In this document: positions 9,498 to 18,374 of the stretch, in pieces
Layout: every line of letters starts with the position of its first letter
Position numbering within the stretch: the first letter of the stretch is position 1
DNA from: Enterobacter cloacae
Lineage (GTDB): Bacteria > Pseudomonadota > Gammaproteobacteria > Enterobacterales > Enterobacteriaceae
NCBI GenBank assembly: GCA_014169315.1
Contig: AP022133.1
Location: 2,976,001-3,040,000 of the forward strand
Reading direction: 5' to 3'
Length of the DNA stretch: 64,000 nt
Translations under genes and position numbers: made by a program
The notes under the pieces: model-generated
Seen by the model: only the letters and a program-made list of their open reading frames with translations
Told to the model about the DNA's origin: nothing
Database searches by the model: none

Positions 9498-10298
9498 TTA
9501 CCACCATGCATGAAAATGATGAACCGGCCCAATACCGTGACCCACTTCCAGAGTATCGGCTTTTGCCAGCGCGTCCGAGAGCCAGATTTTGGCTTCCTGT
9601 ACCGTATCAGCCCAGTTGTTATGGCGTGGACGCAACGCCGCCAGCGCGGCGGAGAGCGTACAGCCTGTACCGTGGGTGTTTTTAGTCTGCACGCGGGGTG
9701 CGGTAAAACGCAGTTCTCCGTCACGGGTGAAGAGCCAGTCCGGGCTTTCGGCGTCATCCAGATGGCCACCTTTCACCAGCACCGCACCGCAGCCCATTGC
9801 CAGCAATGCCCGCCCCTGCTCTTTCATTTCGCGTTCGGTTTGCGCATGCGGCGCGTCTAACAACGCGGCAGCTTCAGGCAGGTTTGGCGTGATCAGCGCC
9901 ACTTGCGGCAACAGCTTTTTACGCAGCGTGTCGATAGCGGAAACAGAAAGCAGCGGGTCGCCACTTTTTGCCAGCATTACCGTATCAAGCACCACGTTTT
10001 GCACCTGATAGCGTTTCAGACGTTCTGCCACCACTTCGACAATATCTGTCTCCGCCAGCATCCCGATTTTAGTGGTATCAATGCGCACATCGCTGAGTAC
10101 CGAATCGAGCTGTGCGGCGACAAAATCCGGCTCGATACGGTAGACCGACTGCACACCACGCGTATTTTGTGCCACCAGCGCGGTGATCACCGAACAGCCG
10201 TAGGCACCCAGTGCGGAGAACGTTTTCAGATCGGCCTGAATGCCTGCACCGCCGCTTGGGTCAGTGCCGGCAATGGTAAGGGCGTTAATCCGTTTCAT
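9498..10298 (-). CDS. thiD: Hydroxymethylpyrimidine/phosphomethylpyrimidine kinase ThiD
   Basis: ThiD phosphorylates HMP and HMP-P to HMP-PP in thiamine synthesis and salvage. It has 266 residues from the ATG at 10298, which overlaps the thiM stop by four bases; longer upstream starts would run into thiM. Ribokinase-fold motifs are [18 protein letters not shown] near residue 10 and the catalytic [16 protein letters not shown] near 210. It is translated from the thiM transcript under the TPP riboswitch. Confidence 0.96.
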   Translation of the reverse strand: MKRINALTIAGTDPSGGAGIQADLKTFSALGAYGCSVITALVAQNTRGVQSVYRIEPDFVAAQLDSVLSDVRIDTTKIGMLAETDIVEVVAERLKRYQVQNVVLDTVMLAKSGDPLLSVSAIDTLRKKLLPQVALITPNLPEAAALLDAPHAQTEREMKEQGRALLAMGCGAVLVKGGHLDDAESPDWLFTRDGELRFTAPRVQTKNTHGTGCTLSAALAALRPRHNNWADTVQEAKIWLSDALAKADTLEVGHGIGPVHHFHAWW

Positions 10299-11065
10299 GC
10301 CTGTTCCTCCAGGGTGTAGAGCGCATCCAGGAACGCACTGGCAAAGCTGCCCGGGCCACGAGACTGAGCAACGGCAGCCGTTCCGGCGCGCTTCATCCAT
10401 CCGCAGGTAGCGGCCACGTTATCGAGCCTGTCACCCGGTAGCGAACAACTGGCCGCCACCACCGCCGAAAGCGCGCACCCGGTACCGACCACGCGAGTCA
10501 TCAGCGGATCGCCCCCGGTCACCGTCCGGGTTCGCTGCCCGTCGGTGATGTAATCAACCTCGCCTGTGACCACGATAATGGCATTGGTCTGGCGTGCCAG
10601 CGCCTGTGCCGCAGGCAATGCACTGGATGCAGTATCGGTAGTATCCACGCCGCGCCCCCCCGCACTCATCCCGGCAAGCGCAAGAATTTCCGACGCGTTA
10701 CCACGAATGGCCGCAGGTTTAAGGGAGAGGATTTGATGGCAAAAACGGGTGCGGAACGTCAACGCCCCGACAGCCACCGGATCGAGCGTCCAGGGTTTGC
10801 CTGCTGCCACGGCACTCTCAATCGCCCGGCGCATCGCCTGAGCGCGCGGGGCAGTCAGCGTGCCGACATTAATCAGCAGCGCATCGGCAAGAGCAGCAAA
10901 CTGTTCAGCCTCTTCGGCTTCAATCACCATCGCCGGGGATGCGCCAAGCGCCAACAAAACGTTAGCCGTAAACGTCTGCACGACGTCGTTGGTCATACAA
11001 TGTGTGAGCGGGGAACGGGTTCGGAACTGATGTAAAATGTGTAAATCGAGCAGGTCAGGCTGCAT
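10295..11065 (-). CDS. thiM: Hydroxyethylthiazole kinase ThiM
   Basis: ThiM phosphorylates 4-methyl-5-(2-hydroxyethyl)thiazole for thiamine salvage. It has 256 residues (E. coli 262). Visible are the substrate segment [27 protein letters not shown] and the anion-hole motif [14 protein letters not shown] near residue 190. It is first gene of thiMD and is preceded by the TPP riboswitch. Confidence 0.96.
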   Translation of the reverse strand: MQPDLLDLHILHQFRTRSPLTHCMTNDVVQTFTANVLLALGASPAMVIEAEEAEQFAALADALLINVGTLTAPRAQAMRRAIESAVAAGKPWTLDPVAVGALTFRTRFCHQILSLKPAAIRGNASEILALAGMSAGGRGVDTTDTASSALPAAQALARQTNAIIVVTGEVDYITDGQRTRTVTGGDPLMTRVVGTGCALSAVVAASCSLPGDRLDNVAATCGWMKRAGTAAVAQSRGPGSFASAFLDALYTLEEQA

Positions 11066-11098
11066 GGGTTCGCTCCTGCCTTGCGTGAAGAAGCGATG

Positions 11099-11193
11099 AC
11101 CGGGAAGGCATCTGACTTCCCTACGCTGGCATTATCCAGATCAGGTAATACGGGTATTTCTCAGCCTTCAACGAAGAAGGGCACCCCGAGTCA
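11099..11193 (-). promoter_or_regulatory. TPP riboswitch (THI box) of thiMD
   Basis: Reading the minus strand from 11193, ACTCGGGGTGCCC opens the P2/P4 side. Then comes the pyrimidine-binding CTGAGAAATACCC and the pyrophosphate-binding ACCTGATCTGGATAATGCCA, followed by GCGTAGGGAAGT. The order and spacing match the TPP aptamer. In E. coli the thiM riboswitch acts mainly on translation initiation. Confidence 0.95.
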
Positions 11194-11313
11194 TTTAAAT
11201 AAAAATCAAATAGTTGCGATTAACGTCCCGTTAATCTCTGTTCTGGATCATGCCAGCGGGAAGCCAAAGACTCAACCCTAAAAAATGCTCTGTGTCCCAT
11301 ATAAAAGCTTTAA

Positions 11314-12345
11314 ACAACGCGAAGAAGCGCCCCAAGACCAGAACCCACCTGGATCAGATCATCAGCAGAGCCAGAACAACACGCCCAAACAGCCAAAAAG
11401 AAACGCATTGGTGTAGATGCTGGTTTCTGCGTTGTTCCCCAGCAATCCACCACGGAATCTTTCGAAAACATTCTGTTTGCAGGAAACCAGCCGGAAGGAA
11501 CGCGCGAACTTTACCGCTCTCTGAACGGCGCAGGAAAGGAATATAACGCTGGTTCTATCATGTTGGTGGTTGATCCTGATAAACAGGACGACGAACAGAT
11601 TGCCCACATGAAAGCCGCGAAAGCGCGAGTCGATGCAGCATTGGCCCCATTGACGCATGAGGAAGCTAACTTGCTGCACAAACACTACGCAACCATAGCT
11701 AATTTCACCAGCTACGCTGATACAGAAATTGGCCTTGCTGCTGACCCTGTTGGAAAATACTTTGAGAGTATCGAAAAAATACTCAAAGAGATTCAAGAAA
11801 CGTATAAGAATACCTACATAACGAGAGGCTCGTTGATAGGAGAACAATTTTATGTCCGACGTAACCAGTTGTTTAAAGAGCTTGAATCCATACTCAAAGT
11901 CAGCTTCCTGAATAAGGCTATGAAATTCGGAGAGTATACCAAAATAAAAAAAGCACTCGGCCTGCCCAGTAGTTCTATTACCCACAAATGGAATGAAACG
12001 GGGATCAGTGACATTGAAAGTTATGCTACCCACATCGAACGGGCAGCTAAATACGTAAAAGCAATGCGTTACACTGGTTATTTAGGCATTGGTTTTAGCG
12101 GACTCCATTCTCTTAACGAAATCCATGAGGCATGTTCTGTTGGTCGCGAAGCTGAATGTACCAAGAAAAAATATACTGAGATTGGTAGTTTTGCTTTGGG
12201 TACAGGTGGCGGTGTTCTCGCTGGTGTTGGCTGGCTTGTTTGTACCGTTATTGCAGGTGTTGGTTTAGGGTACGCTGGTAGCACAGTGGGGAGTGCTGTT
12301 GGGGAATTAGGCGGAGAACAGTTGTATGACGTTTTCGGCAATTAA
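11314..12345 (+). pseudogene. 5'-truncated toxin/effector-like gene
   Basis: The frame is open from 11314, just after two stops at 11302-11310, but has no ATG, GTG or TTG until 11560. Protein-like sequence (KKRIGVDAGFCVVPQQST, FENILFAGNQPEGTRELYRS) is already present before that ATG, so the gene lost its 5' part. The remaining roughly 340 codons give a helical, charged middle region and a glycine-rich hydrophobic C-terminus (LGTGGGVLAGVGWLVCTVIA, about the last 60 residues). This architecture fits the C-terminal part of a secreted antibacterial effector such as a T6SS-delivered pore former, but I cannot name the family. The following overlapping membrane-protein gene looks like its immunity partner. 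GC is lower than in the flanks. Confidence 0.55.
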
Positions 12346-12747
12346 TTTTCTGATGATACATCGGGTTGAAATCTCTGGGTTCTTTTTGATTCTCGGAATA
12401 ATTAATTATGTTTCCAACGTAATTTATGACAAATTAGCCAAGAGAAAATTCATGACTCTATGCTCGCTATTTGTTGAAAAATTCGGAGCAAGACCAGCAG
12501 AAGTTTTAATTTATCAGGATGGGGGTTCTTTTTCTCGTTTATGCGTGATGCATTCTTTATTAATGCATTATACTTTAAAGAAAACTCATTCCATACACGA
12601 GGAATGGATAATGAACAAATACGATTCATTAAAGCACTTCCTAATCAGTATACCGATTGGTTACGTGTAAAAGTGAGATTTTCCATCGTTGGGATTATTT
12701 TTCTATTCATGATGCTGGCAACTTTCTATTTACCATTATTTATTTAA
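12326..12747 (+). pseudogene. Putative immunity-type membrane protein with single-base frameshift
   Basis: The ATG at 12326 lies inside the end of the toxin-like gene (20-base overlap), indicating translational coupling. The frame reads a membrane segment (ISGFFLILGIINYVSNVIYD) and continues to EVLIYQDGG near 12525; sensible coding then continues one frame over (FFFSFMRDAFFINALYFKEN) to a second membrane segment (VGIIFLFMMLATFYLPLF) and a stop at 12745-12747. Restoring one base in the G run at 12521-12525 gives a single 140-residue two-helix membrane protein. Either a real mutation or a homopolymer sequencing error. Confidence 0.55.
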
Positions 12748-12794
12748 CGACAATAAAATAAATAGCCAATATTTACACTTGGCTATTTTATTCA

Positions 12795-13052
12795 CTACCA
12801 ATCAATACCATCAATTACATAAGAAACTGAGGATAAGGGAAACGTATGCAAATAGCGTTTTGTGATCCCTCCACTTTTCTCGTGACCTACCGTCTGCTGA
12901 AGATGAAGAATGTTTTTCACCCAACCAGCCATAGCAGATGAACAGACACTGTGGCGGATCGAATGCAGTAAGCGCCGTTGCCCATAATCATCCAGATACG
13001 GAATACCCAACTGATCTCGAACATCAGCAAACACTTTACCGATCTTAGTCAT
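12795..13052 (-). pseudogene. Tyrosine-recombinase (phage integrase) C-terminal fragment
   Basis: About 85 residues of the catalytic domain remain: the arginine box LHSIRHSV, the histidine of VGHEKSGG and the tyrosine motif TKRYLHTFPL, which supplies the nucleophile. The N-terminal DNA-binding domains and the first catalytic arginine are missing. Homology stops at about 13052, exactly where the mini-IS begins. It indicates that the accessory region derives at least partly from a prophage or integrative island. Confidence 0.8.
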
Positions 13053-13053
13053 G

Positions 13054-13129
13054 TGAATCGCCACGGATAATCTAGACACTTCTGAGCCATTAAATGACTC
13101 TGAGGTGACTGTTAACCCGTGGCGATTCA
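13054..13129. mobile_element. 76-bp mini-element with perfect 13-bp IS3-type terminal repeats
   Basis: TGAATCGCCACGG (13054-13066) and its exact complement CCGTGGCGATTCA (13117-13129) bound 50 bases of non-coding DNA. The TG...CA ends are those of the IS3 family. No transposase is present, so this is an internally deleted IS or MITE. It abuts the integrase fragment. I see no clear target duplication. Confidence 0.7.
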
Positions 13130-13166
13130 GGCAACACTTATTTTTATTGTAGAAATTTCTCGGCAT

Positions 13167-13683
13167 TTGTTACATAAGAGTAAATTCCAGAAGCTTTTCG
13201 ACATCCAAATAATACCCCTATAATAATTAGACAATGCCAACTTTTGATTAACTTGTAAATTTCATTTGAAACATACTGAGCATTCAGTAAAAAGGACTTT
13301 GTTGAGATCTAATAAATTAGCATTATGTATTTTGCTTATTTCACAACATTTTCGACCAAAACACTTAAGAAAATCTTATTAATTATAATTTCATCCCAGG
13401 TATTACACTCAAGAGCAGATAATCGCTATCTTATTGTATTTATTGAAAACATGTCATTTAGCATCACAACAGGCCAGATTAGCTATTAATGCGATTTATG
13501 ATTTAGATTAATAATCAGAATTACACATTCATAGATAGTTACTGCACGCGACGAAATAAGTTATCAAACTTAAATTTCGAGAATCACCAGAATTAAATTC
13601 AGATATAACAAGAGGTTATATCTTCCTGCCAGGATTGCACTCTTACTTTAATTTTTTCTTGCATTGATGATGAGCGTTTTCAA
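13167..13683. other. AT-rich intergenic region upstream of the autotransporter gene
   Basis: This 517-base region has no plausible gene on either strand and is much richer in A+T than the flanks, as is common upstream of horizontally acquired, H-NS-silenced genes. It must contain the promoter for the gene at 13684, but I could not single out a convincing box pair. Confidence 0.5.
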
Positions 13684-14562
13684 ATGAAATCTTTAAATAA
13701 ATCAGCTATCGCTGTTTTTGTATTTGGTGCTGTGTTTGCTACTACAGCTAATGCTGCTACGGTTCAAGTAGTTGCCCCTAATCCAGTAGTAGGCACTTCT
13801 AACGCTACTCAAGATCTTTACAACGGGCAAAGCCTTTTAAATGCTGATGCTATTAACCTTTCTGATATTGAAATCAAAGCAGCACGAGCACAGGCCGATA
13901 ACGCCAATGATAAAGCCACTCAAAATACGGCGGATATTCAGCAATTAACAGGCAACACTAATGCACAGTTTAACGCCGTGAATAACTATATTGATTCAGT
14001 GAATCAGCAGCAAGCCGCCGTTAACAATGCTCAACAAAACGAGCTTAATGATCATGATAACCGGATCACAACGCTGGAAAACGCCCCTAAGCCTAAAGAT
14101 GGTGTAGATGGTGCTAAAGGTGATACAGGGGCGCAAGGCGTAGCAGGTTTAGCGGGTAGTAACGGGGTTAATGGTAAAGATGGTAGCAACGGTAAAGATG
14201 GCATTACAACTACCATCACCAAAGTAGAAGTAGACCAGGCTACACAAAAAGCTGTAGCAGGTTTACAGCAGCAGCAAGCTAAACAAAATGAAGCATTCAA
14301 AAGTTTGAAAAGTACTGTTGATGATAACCATAAACAGGCTAATGCGGGTATTAGTGGCGCTATGGCTATGGCGGGGCTTCCTCAAGTGCAAACTAATCAG
14401 CGTGTAATGTTCTCTGCTGGCGGTGCTACTTACAATGGTGAGAACGCATTAGCTGTAGGCGGTAGCGTTAACTTTAACTCTCATGTAGTTGGTAAAGTAA
14501 GTTTTAGCACTGATACCGCTAGTAACATGGGGGCTTCTGTAGGCGTAGGTGTAGGCTTTTGA
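13684..14562 (+). CDS. Small trimeric autotransporter adhesin with collagen-like segment
   Basis: 292 residues in YadA-type order. A signal peptide ends at about residue 24 (TANA/AT). A short passenger and a polar heptad-rich coiled coil follow (about 60-132, many NTAD, NNYIDSV, NRITTLE segments). Residues 140-173 form eleven uninterrupted G-X-Y triplets, from GVDGAKGDTG to GSNGKDG. A second coiled coil precedes the C-terminal YadA anchor (about 215-292), which ends in phenylalanine as outer-membrane beta-barrel strands do. As a homotrimer it should insert in the outer membrane and display the stalk. It is much shorter than YadA or Eib proteins and has almost no head. The AT-rich composition and neighbouring integrase fragment suggest transfer. 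Confidence 0.88.
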   Translation: MKSLNKSAIAVFVFGAVFATTANAATVQVVAPNPVVGTSNATQDLYNGQSLLNADAINLSDIEIKAARAQADNANDKATQNTADIQQLTGNTNAQFNAVNNYIDSVNQQQAAVNNAQQNELNDHDNRITTLENAPKPKDGVDGAKGDTGAQGVAGLAGSNGVNGKDGSNGKDGITTTITKVEVDQATQKAVAGLQQQQAKQNEAFKSLKSTVDDNHKQANAGISGAMAMAGLPQVQTNQRVMFSAGGATYNGENALAVGGSVNFNSHVVGKVSFSTDTASNMGASVGVGVGF

Positions 14563-14676
14563 ATGTTCTATTCAAGCCCTTCAGGAAAAGCTTTATAAAG
14601 AAAATTTGAGATTTATTTATGAGTAAACATCAAACCACTTCTGAAAATTTATAACTTTAAATAGGATGATAGCAAA

Positions 14677-15159
14677 ATGAAATATTCTATGCTTGCTTTA
14701 CTTGTTGTAGGGGTATCTGTACTTAGCGGATGTACAACGGAAGATCAAAGATTAGATAAATGTGAAGCAAAAGGTATATCACGCGATGTATGTTACCAGG
14801 AAGAAAAAGCCTACTGGCGTAATTATCAATCTAATATGGCTGCTTTAAATGCCTCTAATCAGCAGGCAGATGCAATCCGTGAAGGTAATGAAATTAATCG
14901 TAAACATTACAAGCAGGTTGATCAACATGCACAATCAGCTAAAAAAGAAAATATGTATAAAGCTGAGGGTTTGCAACTTGTAATCAAATCTGATGGTAAT
15001 GTAACTATTGATGGAAAGTTAGCAGCATTGGATGAAACAACACCAAAAGCTAAAACTTATTCACAGGGGCTTTATCAATTCATCATCTATAGTAATGGTA
15101 AAGTTGCTTTATTGAAAGATGGTAAATTTATTGGATATATGAAAAAAGTAACTCATTAA
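14677..15159 (+). CDS. Small lipoprotein next to the autotransporter
   Basis: 160 residues with a signal peptide and lipobox LSGC (Cys19). After the lipid anchor come two cysteines (KCEAKG, VCYQEE), a charged helical region and a C-terminal part with two repeated DG-containing beta-like stretches (VIKSDGNVTIDGKLAAL, IYSNGKVALLKDGKFIGY). The function is not recognised. Salmonella sadA is paired with a lipoprotein, SadB, that helps surface export; this protein occupies a comparable place, but I see no sequence evidence that it is SadB. It probably follows the adhesin in one transcriptional unit, 114 bases downstream. Confidence 0.75.
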   Translation: MKYSMLALLVVGVSVLSGCTTEDQRLDKCEAKGISRDVCYQEEKAYWRNYQSNMAALNASNQQADAIREGNEINRKHYKQVDQHAQSAKKENMYKAEGLQLVIKSDGNVTIDGKLAALDETTPKAKTYSQGLYQFIIYSNGKVALLKDGKFIGYMKKVTH

Positions 15160-15261
15160 TAATAGACCATCTGGCTAACATTAACTCATTCACCAATCAT
15201 TAATAGGGTATTTACCCGCCCCTTCCAGATTGCCGTGATGGTCTTGAAGGGGTATTTTTTT

Positions 15262-15440
15262 GATCCTGACCCCGAATATGCTCCAGTCATAATCAGAACG
15301 GGTCATCCATCTCAGTGCAGAATGGGGGACGCTTCTGGTTATAGTGTATACACCAGGCCTCGATTTTGCACCGTGCATCCTCCAGGGACATGAACCCGTT
15401 CTCGTTCATACACCCACTTATCCGGCATTTTTCCTGCAAA
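15262..15440 (-). pseudogene. IS3-family transposase orfB, 3' remnant
   Basis: The minus strand reads NENGFMSLEDARCKIEAW and HYNQKRP, then switches frame to HSALRWMTRSDYDW. Together these reproduce the end of an IS3-family integrase domain. The frame switch is explained by one extra base in the G run at 15324-15328 (C run on the coding strand). The catalytic DDE residues are outside the surviving part. Confidence 0.7.
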
Positions 15441-15541
15441 TTCAGAGCCGTGGTACTTGTTTAGTCTTTGACTGATGACTATTGGCTGGTTCGTCATTCG
15501 TTTTCTACACCTGGTATGAATTCAACAAGTGGAGAAAAGTC

Positions 15542-16360
15542 ATGACCGATATTACCTGCAGTTTTGATACCCCGGTAACCAGGATTGCCATTGATATTGC
15601 TAAAAAATATCATGACGCCAAGATTAAACGCTCAGATGGCCGGATTGTGTATCTGCGTTTTGAGAACTCTCTCGCCGGATATGCCCGGTTAGTCACTGCT
15701 ACTCGTTCATCCGGAGAAAAAGTTGTTGTCGCTTTCGAACCTACAGCTGACTATCACCGTAATATTGCCTGGTGGCTTCAGGAACAGGGGATAGAATGTC
15801 GCCTTGTTTCATCGCTGGCCTGTGCCAGAGCACGGGAGATGCTTTTTAAAACATGGGATAAAAATGACCGCAAGGATGCCAGCGTTATTCTTTATCTCAT
15901 GGAGCAGGGACTTTCTTCTCCGTTTTTTGACCCCTTGCTTAATAAATTGATGGATATTCAGGAGATATCAAATACTTATTATCAAATATCCCTCGCAAGA
16001 ACACGTAGTCTGAACAGCCTGGTAAATCACTACCTGACGTTGTATTTTCCTGAAGCAGAACAGTTTTTGCATCAGTCACGGACAGAATGGTTTTGTCAGT
16101 TTTTGCTGCGCTTTCCCACACCACAAACCATTACCTCAATACAAAAGAGTCTGTTTGTTAAGGAGGCCTGGGATATTATTGGTCGCAAGCAATACAAGCA
16201 GCAGTTTCTCGAGCAGTTGTATGAAATTGCCCGTAACTCGATTGCCCTGCCACTGCCTGAAAACTGCGAGGCTGTGGTCACGTTCAAGTTGCAGATCCGT
16301 CGGTATATTGAACTTACGCTTCAGTGGCTCCAACTGGAAAAAATGGCTGAAAACTATTGA
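15542..16360 (+). pseudogene. IS110-family transposase, C-terminally truncated
   Basis: 272 residues from an ATG at 15542. The N-terminal DEDD (RuvC-like) domain is recognisable: TRIAIDIAKKYHDAKI, VVVAFEPTADYHRNIAWWL and WDKNDRKDASVILYLMEQ. The C-terminal Tnp_20 domain with its catalytic serine is missing, since full-length members run to about 320-400 residues. It should therefore be inactive. Confidence 0.7.
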
Positions 16361-16423
16361 TAGATGTTAGCAACAACCTAAACCTGATTCAGTGCTTGCA
16401 AAAAAGAGGTAGTCCATAGATAT

Positions 16424-16538
16424 AGAACGTGGCATCAGAAATTCCCGGCTTACGGCAGACCTCCGGCACGGACGTCCCCAGTTCAGCCTGCTTCAGAGCA
16501 AAAACAATCTGCTCTTCGGTGAATCATGATTTTTTCAT
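16424..16538 (-). pseudogene. IS3-family orfA, 5' remnant
   Basis: From the ATG at 16538 the minus strand reads MKKS, an in-frame TGA, then FTEEQIVFALKQAELGTSVP and EVCRKPGISDATFY, the helix-turn-helix start of an IS3-family OrfA. Homology ends at about 16424, where the inserted DNA begins. The internal stop makes it non-functional. Confidence 0.75.
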
Positions 16539-16617
16539 CGACACCACCTCCGTTCAGGGAGTGTAGATCATGCCGGCATTCTGTTTCTGAATGGTGCAGG
16601 ATTTTGGGTCAGGGTCA

Positions 16618-16979
16618 AAGAAACCATTGCCCCTCACAACATCCGGTAGTGAGGGCAAAAACAGGTTTTCGGCAGGATGCACCAGATTTACGTTTTAACA
16701 CCAAAAAAAGCACATTTTGCAACACTCTTTGGTGCCCTTTTTCGCTCACACAGCATGCAATGTAACGCATTGTTTTCACTTGATGGGAAACGCATTCTCC
16801 CCTGCCAAAGACGGGATATTTACCCCCTTATGCACCCCGTAACAAAACAGTAAACAAATTAACCATTGAGCCCCGTGACAAAAGGCTCTATATTGGCGGC
16901 GTTTTTTTCAGACCCCCATCTGTTTTTTAACTTTTTATTCAATCGTGGCTCATAACGAAGCGGCGGTTGTAGGAGTGAT
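16618..16979. other. Intergenic region upstream of dat
   Basis: This region of 362 bases lies between the IS scar and dat. No gene is seen on either strand. It contains the dat promoter (16866-16894). The stretch from about 16700 to 16860 is rich in short A and T runs. Confidence 0.5.
16866..16894 (+). promoter_or_regulatory. Candidate sigma-70 promoter of dat-ddc
   Basis: TTGAGC (16866-16871) and TATATT (16889-16894) are spaced by 17 bases. The leader to the ATG at 16980 would be about 79 bases. The match is good, but no experimental support is known to me. Confidence 0.6.
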
Positions 16980-18356
16980 ATGATGACGGATAAAGTCCGT
17001 ATTGACACCGTAGATGCCCACAAAAGCAACGAAACCTATCTGGCCCGTCAGGCCGAGTTTGAATCTAACGTCAGGAGTTATCCGCGCAAACTGCCTTTAG
17101 CCATCACTAAAGCAGAAGGCGTGTGGATCACCGATGCAGATAATAAAGAATACCTTGACTGTTTAGCAGGCGCGGGCACCCTTGCGCTTGGCCATAACCA
17201 TCCTGATGTGCTGAAAAGCATCCAAAATGTCATTACCAGCGGCTTGCCGTTACATACCCTGGATCTGACTACGCCGTTGAAAGACGCGTTTTCCGAATAC
17301 CTGCTCTCTCTGCTGCCTGGCCAGGGTAAAGAGTATTGCCTGCAGTTCACCGGTCCATCCGGCGCTGACGCCGTTGAAGCCGCGCTGAAGCTGGCGAAAA
17401 AAGTGACTGGTCGTAGCGGTATCATCAGTTTCTCTGGTGGTTACCACGGTATGACCCACGGCGCACTGTCCGTCACCGGTAACCTGTCTCCGAAAGAAGC
17501 GGTTGACGGTATGATGCCAGAAGTGCAGTTCATGCCTTACCCACACCAGTACCGTTGCCCGCTGGGTATCGGCGGTGAGGCTGGCGTAAAAGCACTGACC
17601 TACTACTTCGAAAACCTGATCAACGACGTTGAAAGCGGCGTGCGTAAACCTGCAGCGGTGATTCTGGAAGCCGTTCAGGGTGAAGGCGGCGTTAACCCGG
17701 CTCCGGTTGAGTGGCTGCAGCGCATCCGTAAAGTGACTCAGGAACACGGCATTCTGCTGATCCTCGACGAAGTTCAGGCTGGCTTTGCCCGTACCGGTAA
17801 ATTCTTCGCTTTCGAACACGCTGGCATCGAGCCAGACATCATCGTGATGTCTAAAGCTGTAGGTGGCGGTCTGCCACTGGCTGTACTCGGTATCAAAAAG
17901 CAGTTCGATGCATGGGCTCCAGGTCACCACACCGGCACCTTCCGCGGCAACCAGCTGGCGATGGCAACCGGTCTGACGACGCTGAAAATCCTGAAAGACC
18001 AGAACATTGCGGGCAAAGTGGCTGCACAGGGCGAATGGCTGAAAGCACAGCTGGCTGAACTGCAGAAACGCTACCCGGTAATTGGTCACATTCGTGGTCT
18101 GGGCATGATGATCGGTATTGAGATCGTTAAGCCACACGAAGCGGCAGATCATATGGGCTGCTTCCCTGGCGACGGCGAGCTGTCTGCCCTGATTCAGAAG
18201 AAGTGCTTCGAATCCGGTCTGATTCTGGAGCGTGGTGGTCGTAACGGCATTGTGCTGCGTCTGCTGCCTTCTCTGTTGATCAGCGATGATCAGCTGAAAA
18301 TCTTCCTGGATAAATTTGAGCAGGCACTGCTTGCTGCGGGCGTTCGCCCGGCGTAA
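16980..18356 (+). CDS. dat: L-2,4-diaminobutyrate:2-oxoglutarate 4-aminotransferase
   Basis: This PLP class-III aminotransferase makes L-2,4-diaminobutyrate from aspartate 4-semialdehyde with glutamate as amino donor. It has 458 residues. Characteristic segments are [15 protein letters not shown] near residue 60, [15 protein letters not shown] near 125, the PLP-binding [19 protein letters not shown] near 260, the lysine motif [18 protein letters not shown] near 290, and [17 protein letters not shown] [11 protein letters not shown] near 322. ATG-ATG at 16980/16983 leaves a one-codon doubt about the start. It lies 18 bases upstream of ddc, with which it forms the 1,3-diaminopropane pathway. Confidence 0.95.
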   Translation: MMTDKVRIDTVDAHKSNETYLARQAEFESNVRSYPRKLPLAITKAEGVWITDADNKEYLDCLAGAGTLALGHNHPDVLKSIQNVITSGLPLHTLDLTTPLKDAFSEYLLSLLPGQGKEYCLQFTGPSGADAVEAALKLAKKVTGRSGIISFSGGYHGMTHGALSVTGNLSPKEAVDGMMPEVQFMPYPHQYRCPLGIGGEAGVKALTYYFENLINDVESGVRKPAAVILEAVQGEGGVNPAPVEWLQRIRKVTQEHGILLILDEVQAGFARTGKFFAFEHAGIEPDIIVMSKAVGGGLPLAVLGIKKQFDAWAPGHHTGTFRGNQLAMATGLTTLKILKDQNIAGKVAAQGEWLKAQLAELQKRYPVIGHIRGLGMMIGIEIVKPHEAADHMGCFPGDGELSALIQKKCFESGLILERGGRNGIVLRLLPSLLISDDQLKIFLDKFEQALLAAGVRPA

Positions 18357-18374
18357 CCGGAGTTGTTGATTACG

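Larger units (their letters stand above)
15261..16617. mobile_element. Degenerate IS3-family element interrupted by an IS110-type transposase remnant
   Basis: The outer ends are imperfect inverted repeats: TGATCCTGACCCC at 15261 and, on the minus strand from 16617, TGACCCTGACCCA. Inside, on the minus strand, lie the start of orfA (16424-16538) and the end of orfB (about 15262-15440). The middle is replaced by a plus-strand IS110-type gene fragment (15542-16360). This looks like insertion of a second element into the first with later deletions. Confidence 0.7.

Noticed and set aside
11250..11546. 98-codon frame upstream of the toxin-like gene
   Set aside because: It is an alternative frame of the same region. 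The other frame gives protein-like sequence continuous with the downstream gene, whereas this one is arginine-rich and low in complexity.
12541..12747. Independent 68-residue gene starting at the ATG at 12541
   Set aside because: It is better explained as the second half of the gene starting at 12326 after a one-base frameshift; it has no ribosome-binding site and joins at a G run.
13040..13166. N-terminal 38 residues of the integrase frame upstream of 13052
   Set aside because: That stretch is translated from the mini-IS and flanking DNA and has no integrase similarity, so the fragment is taken to begin at about 13052.
14619..14654. 11-codon frame between the autotransporter and the lipoprotein
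   Set aside because: Too short to support, without a clear ribosome-binding site or conservation evidence.
15190..15378. Separate small gene on the minus strand
   Set aside because: Part of it (HSALRWMTRSDYDW) is the frameshifted end of the IS3-family orfB remnant; the rest is non-coding DNA after the IS end.
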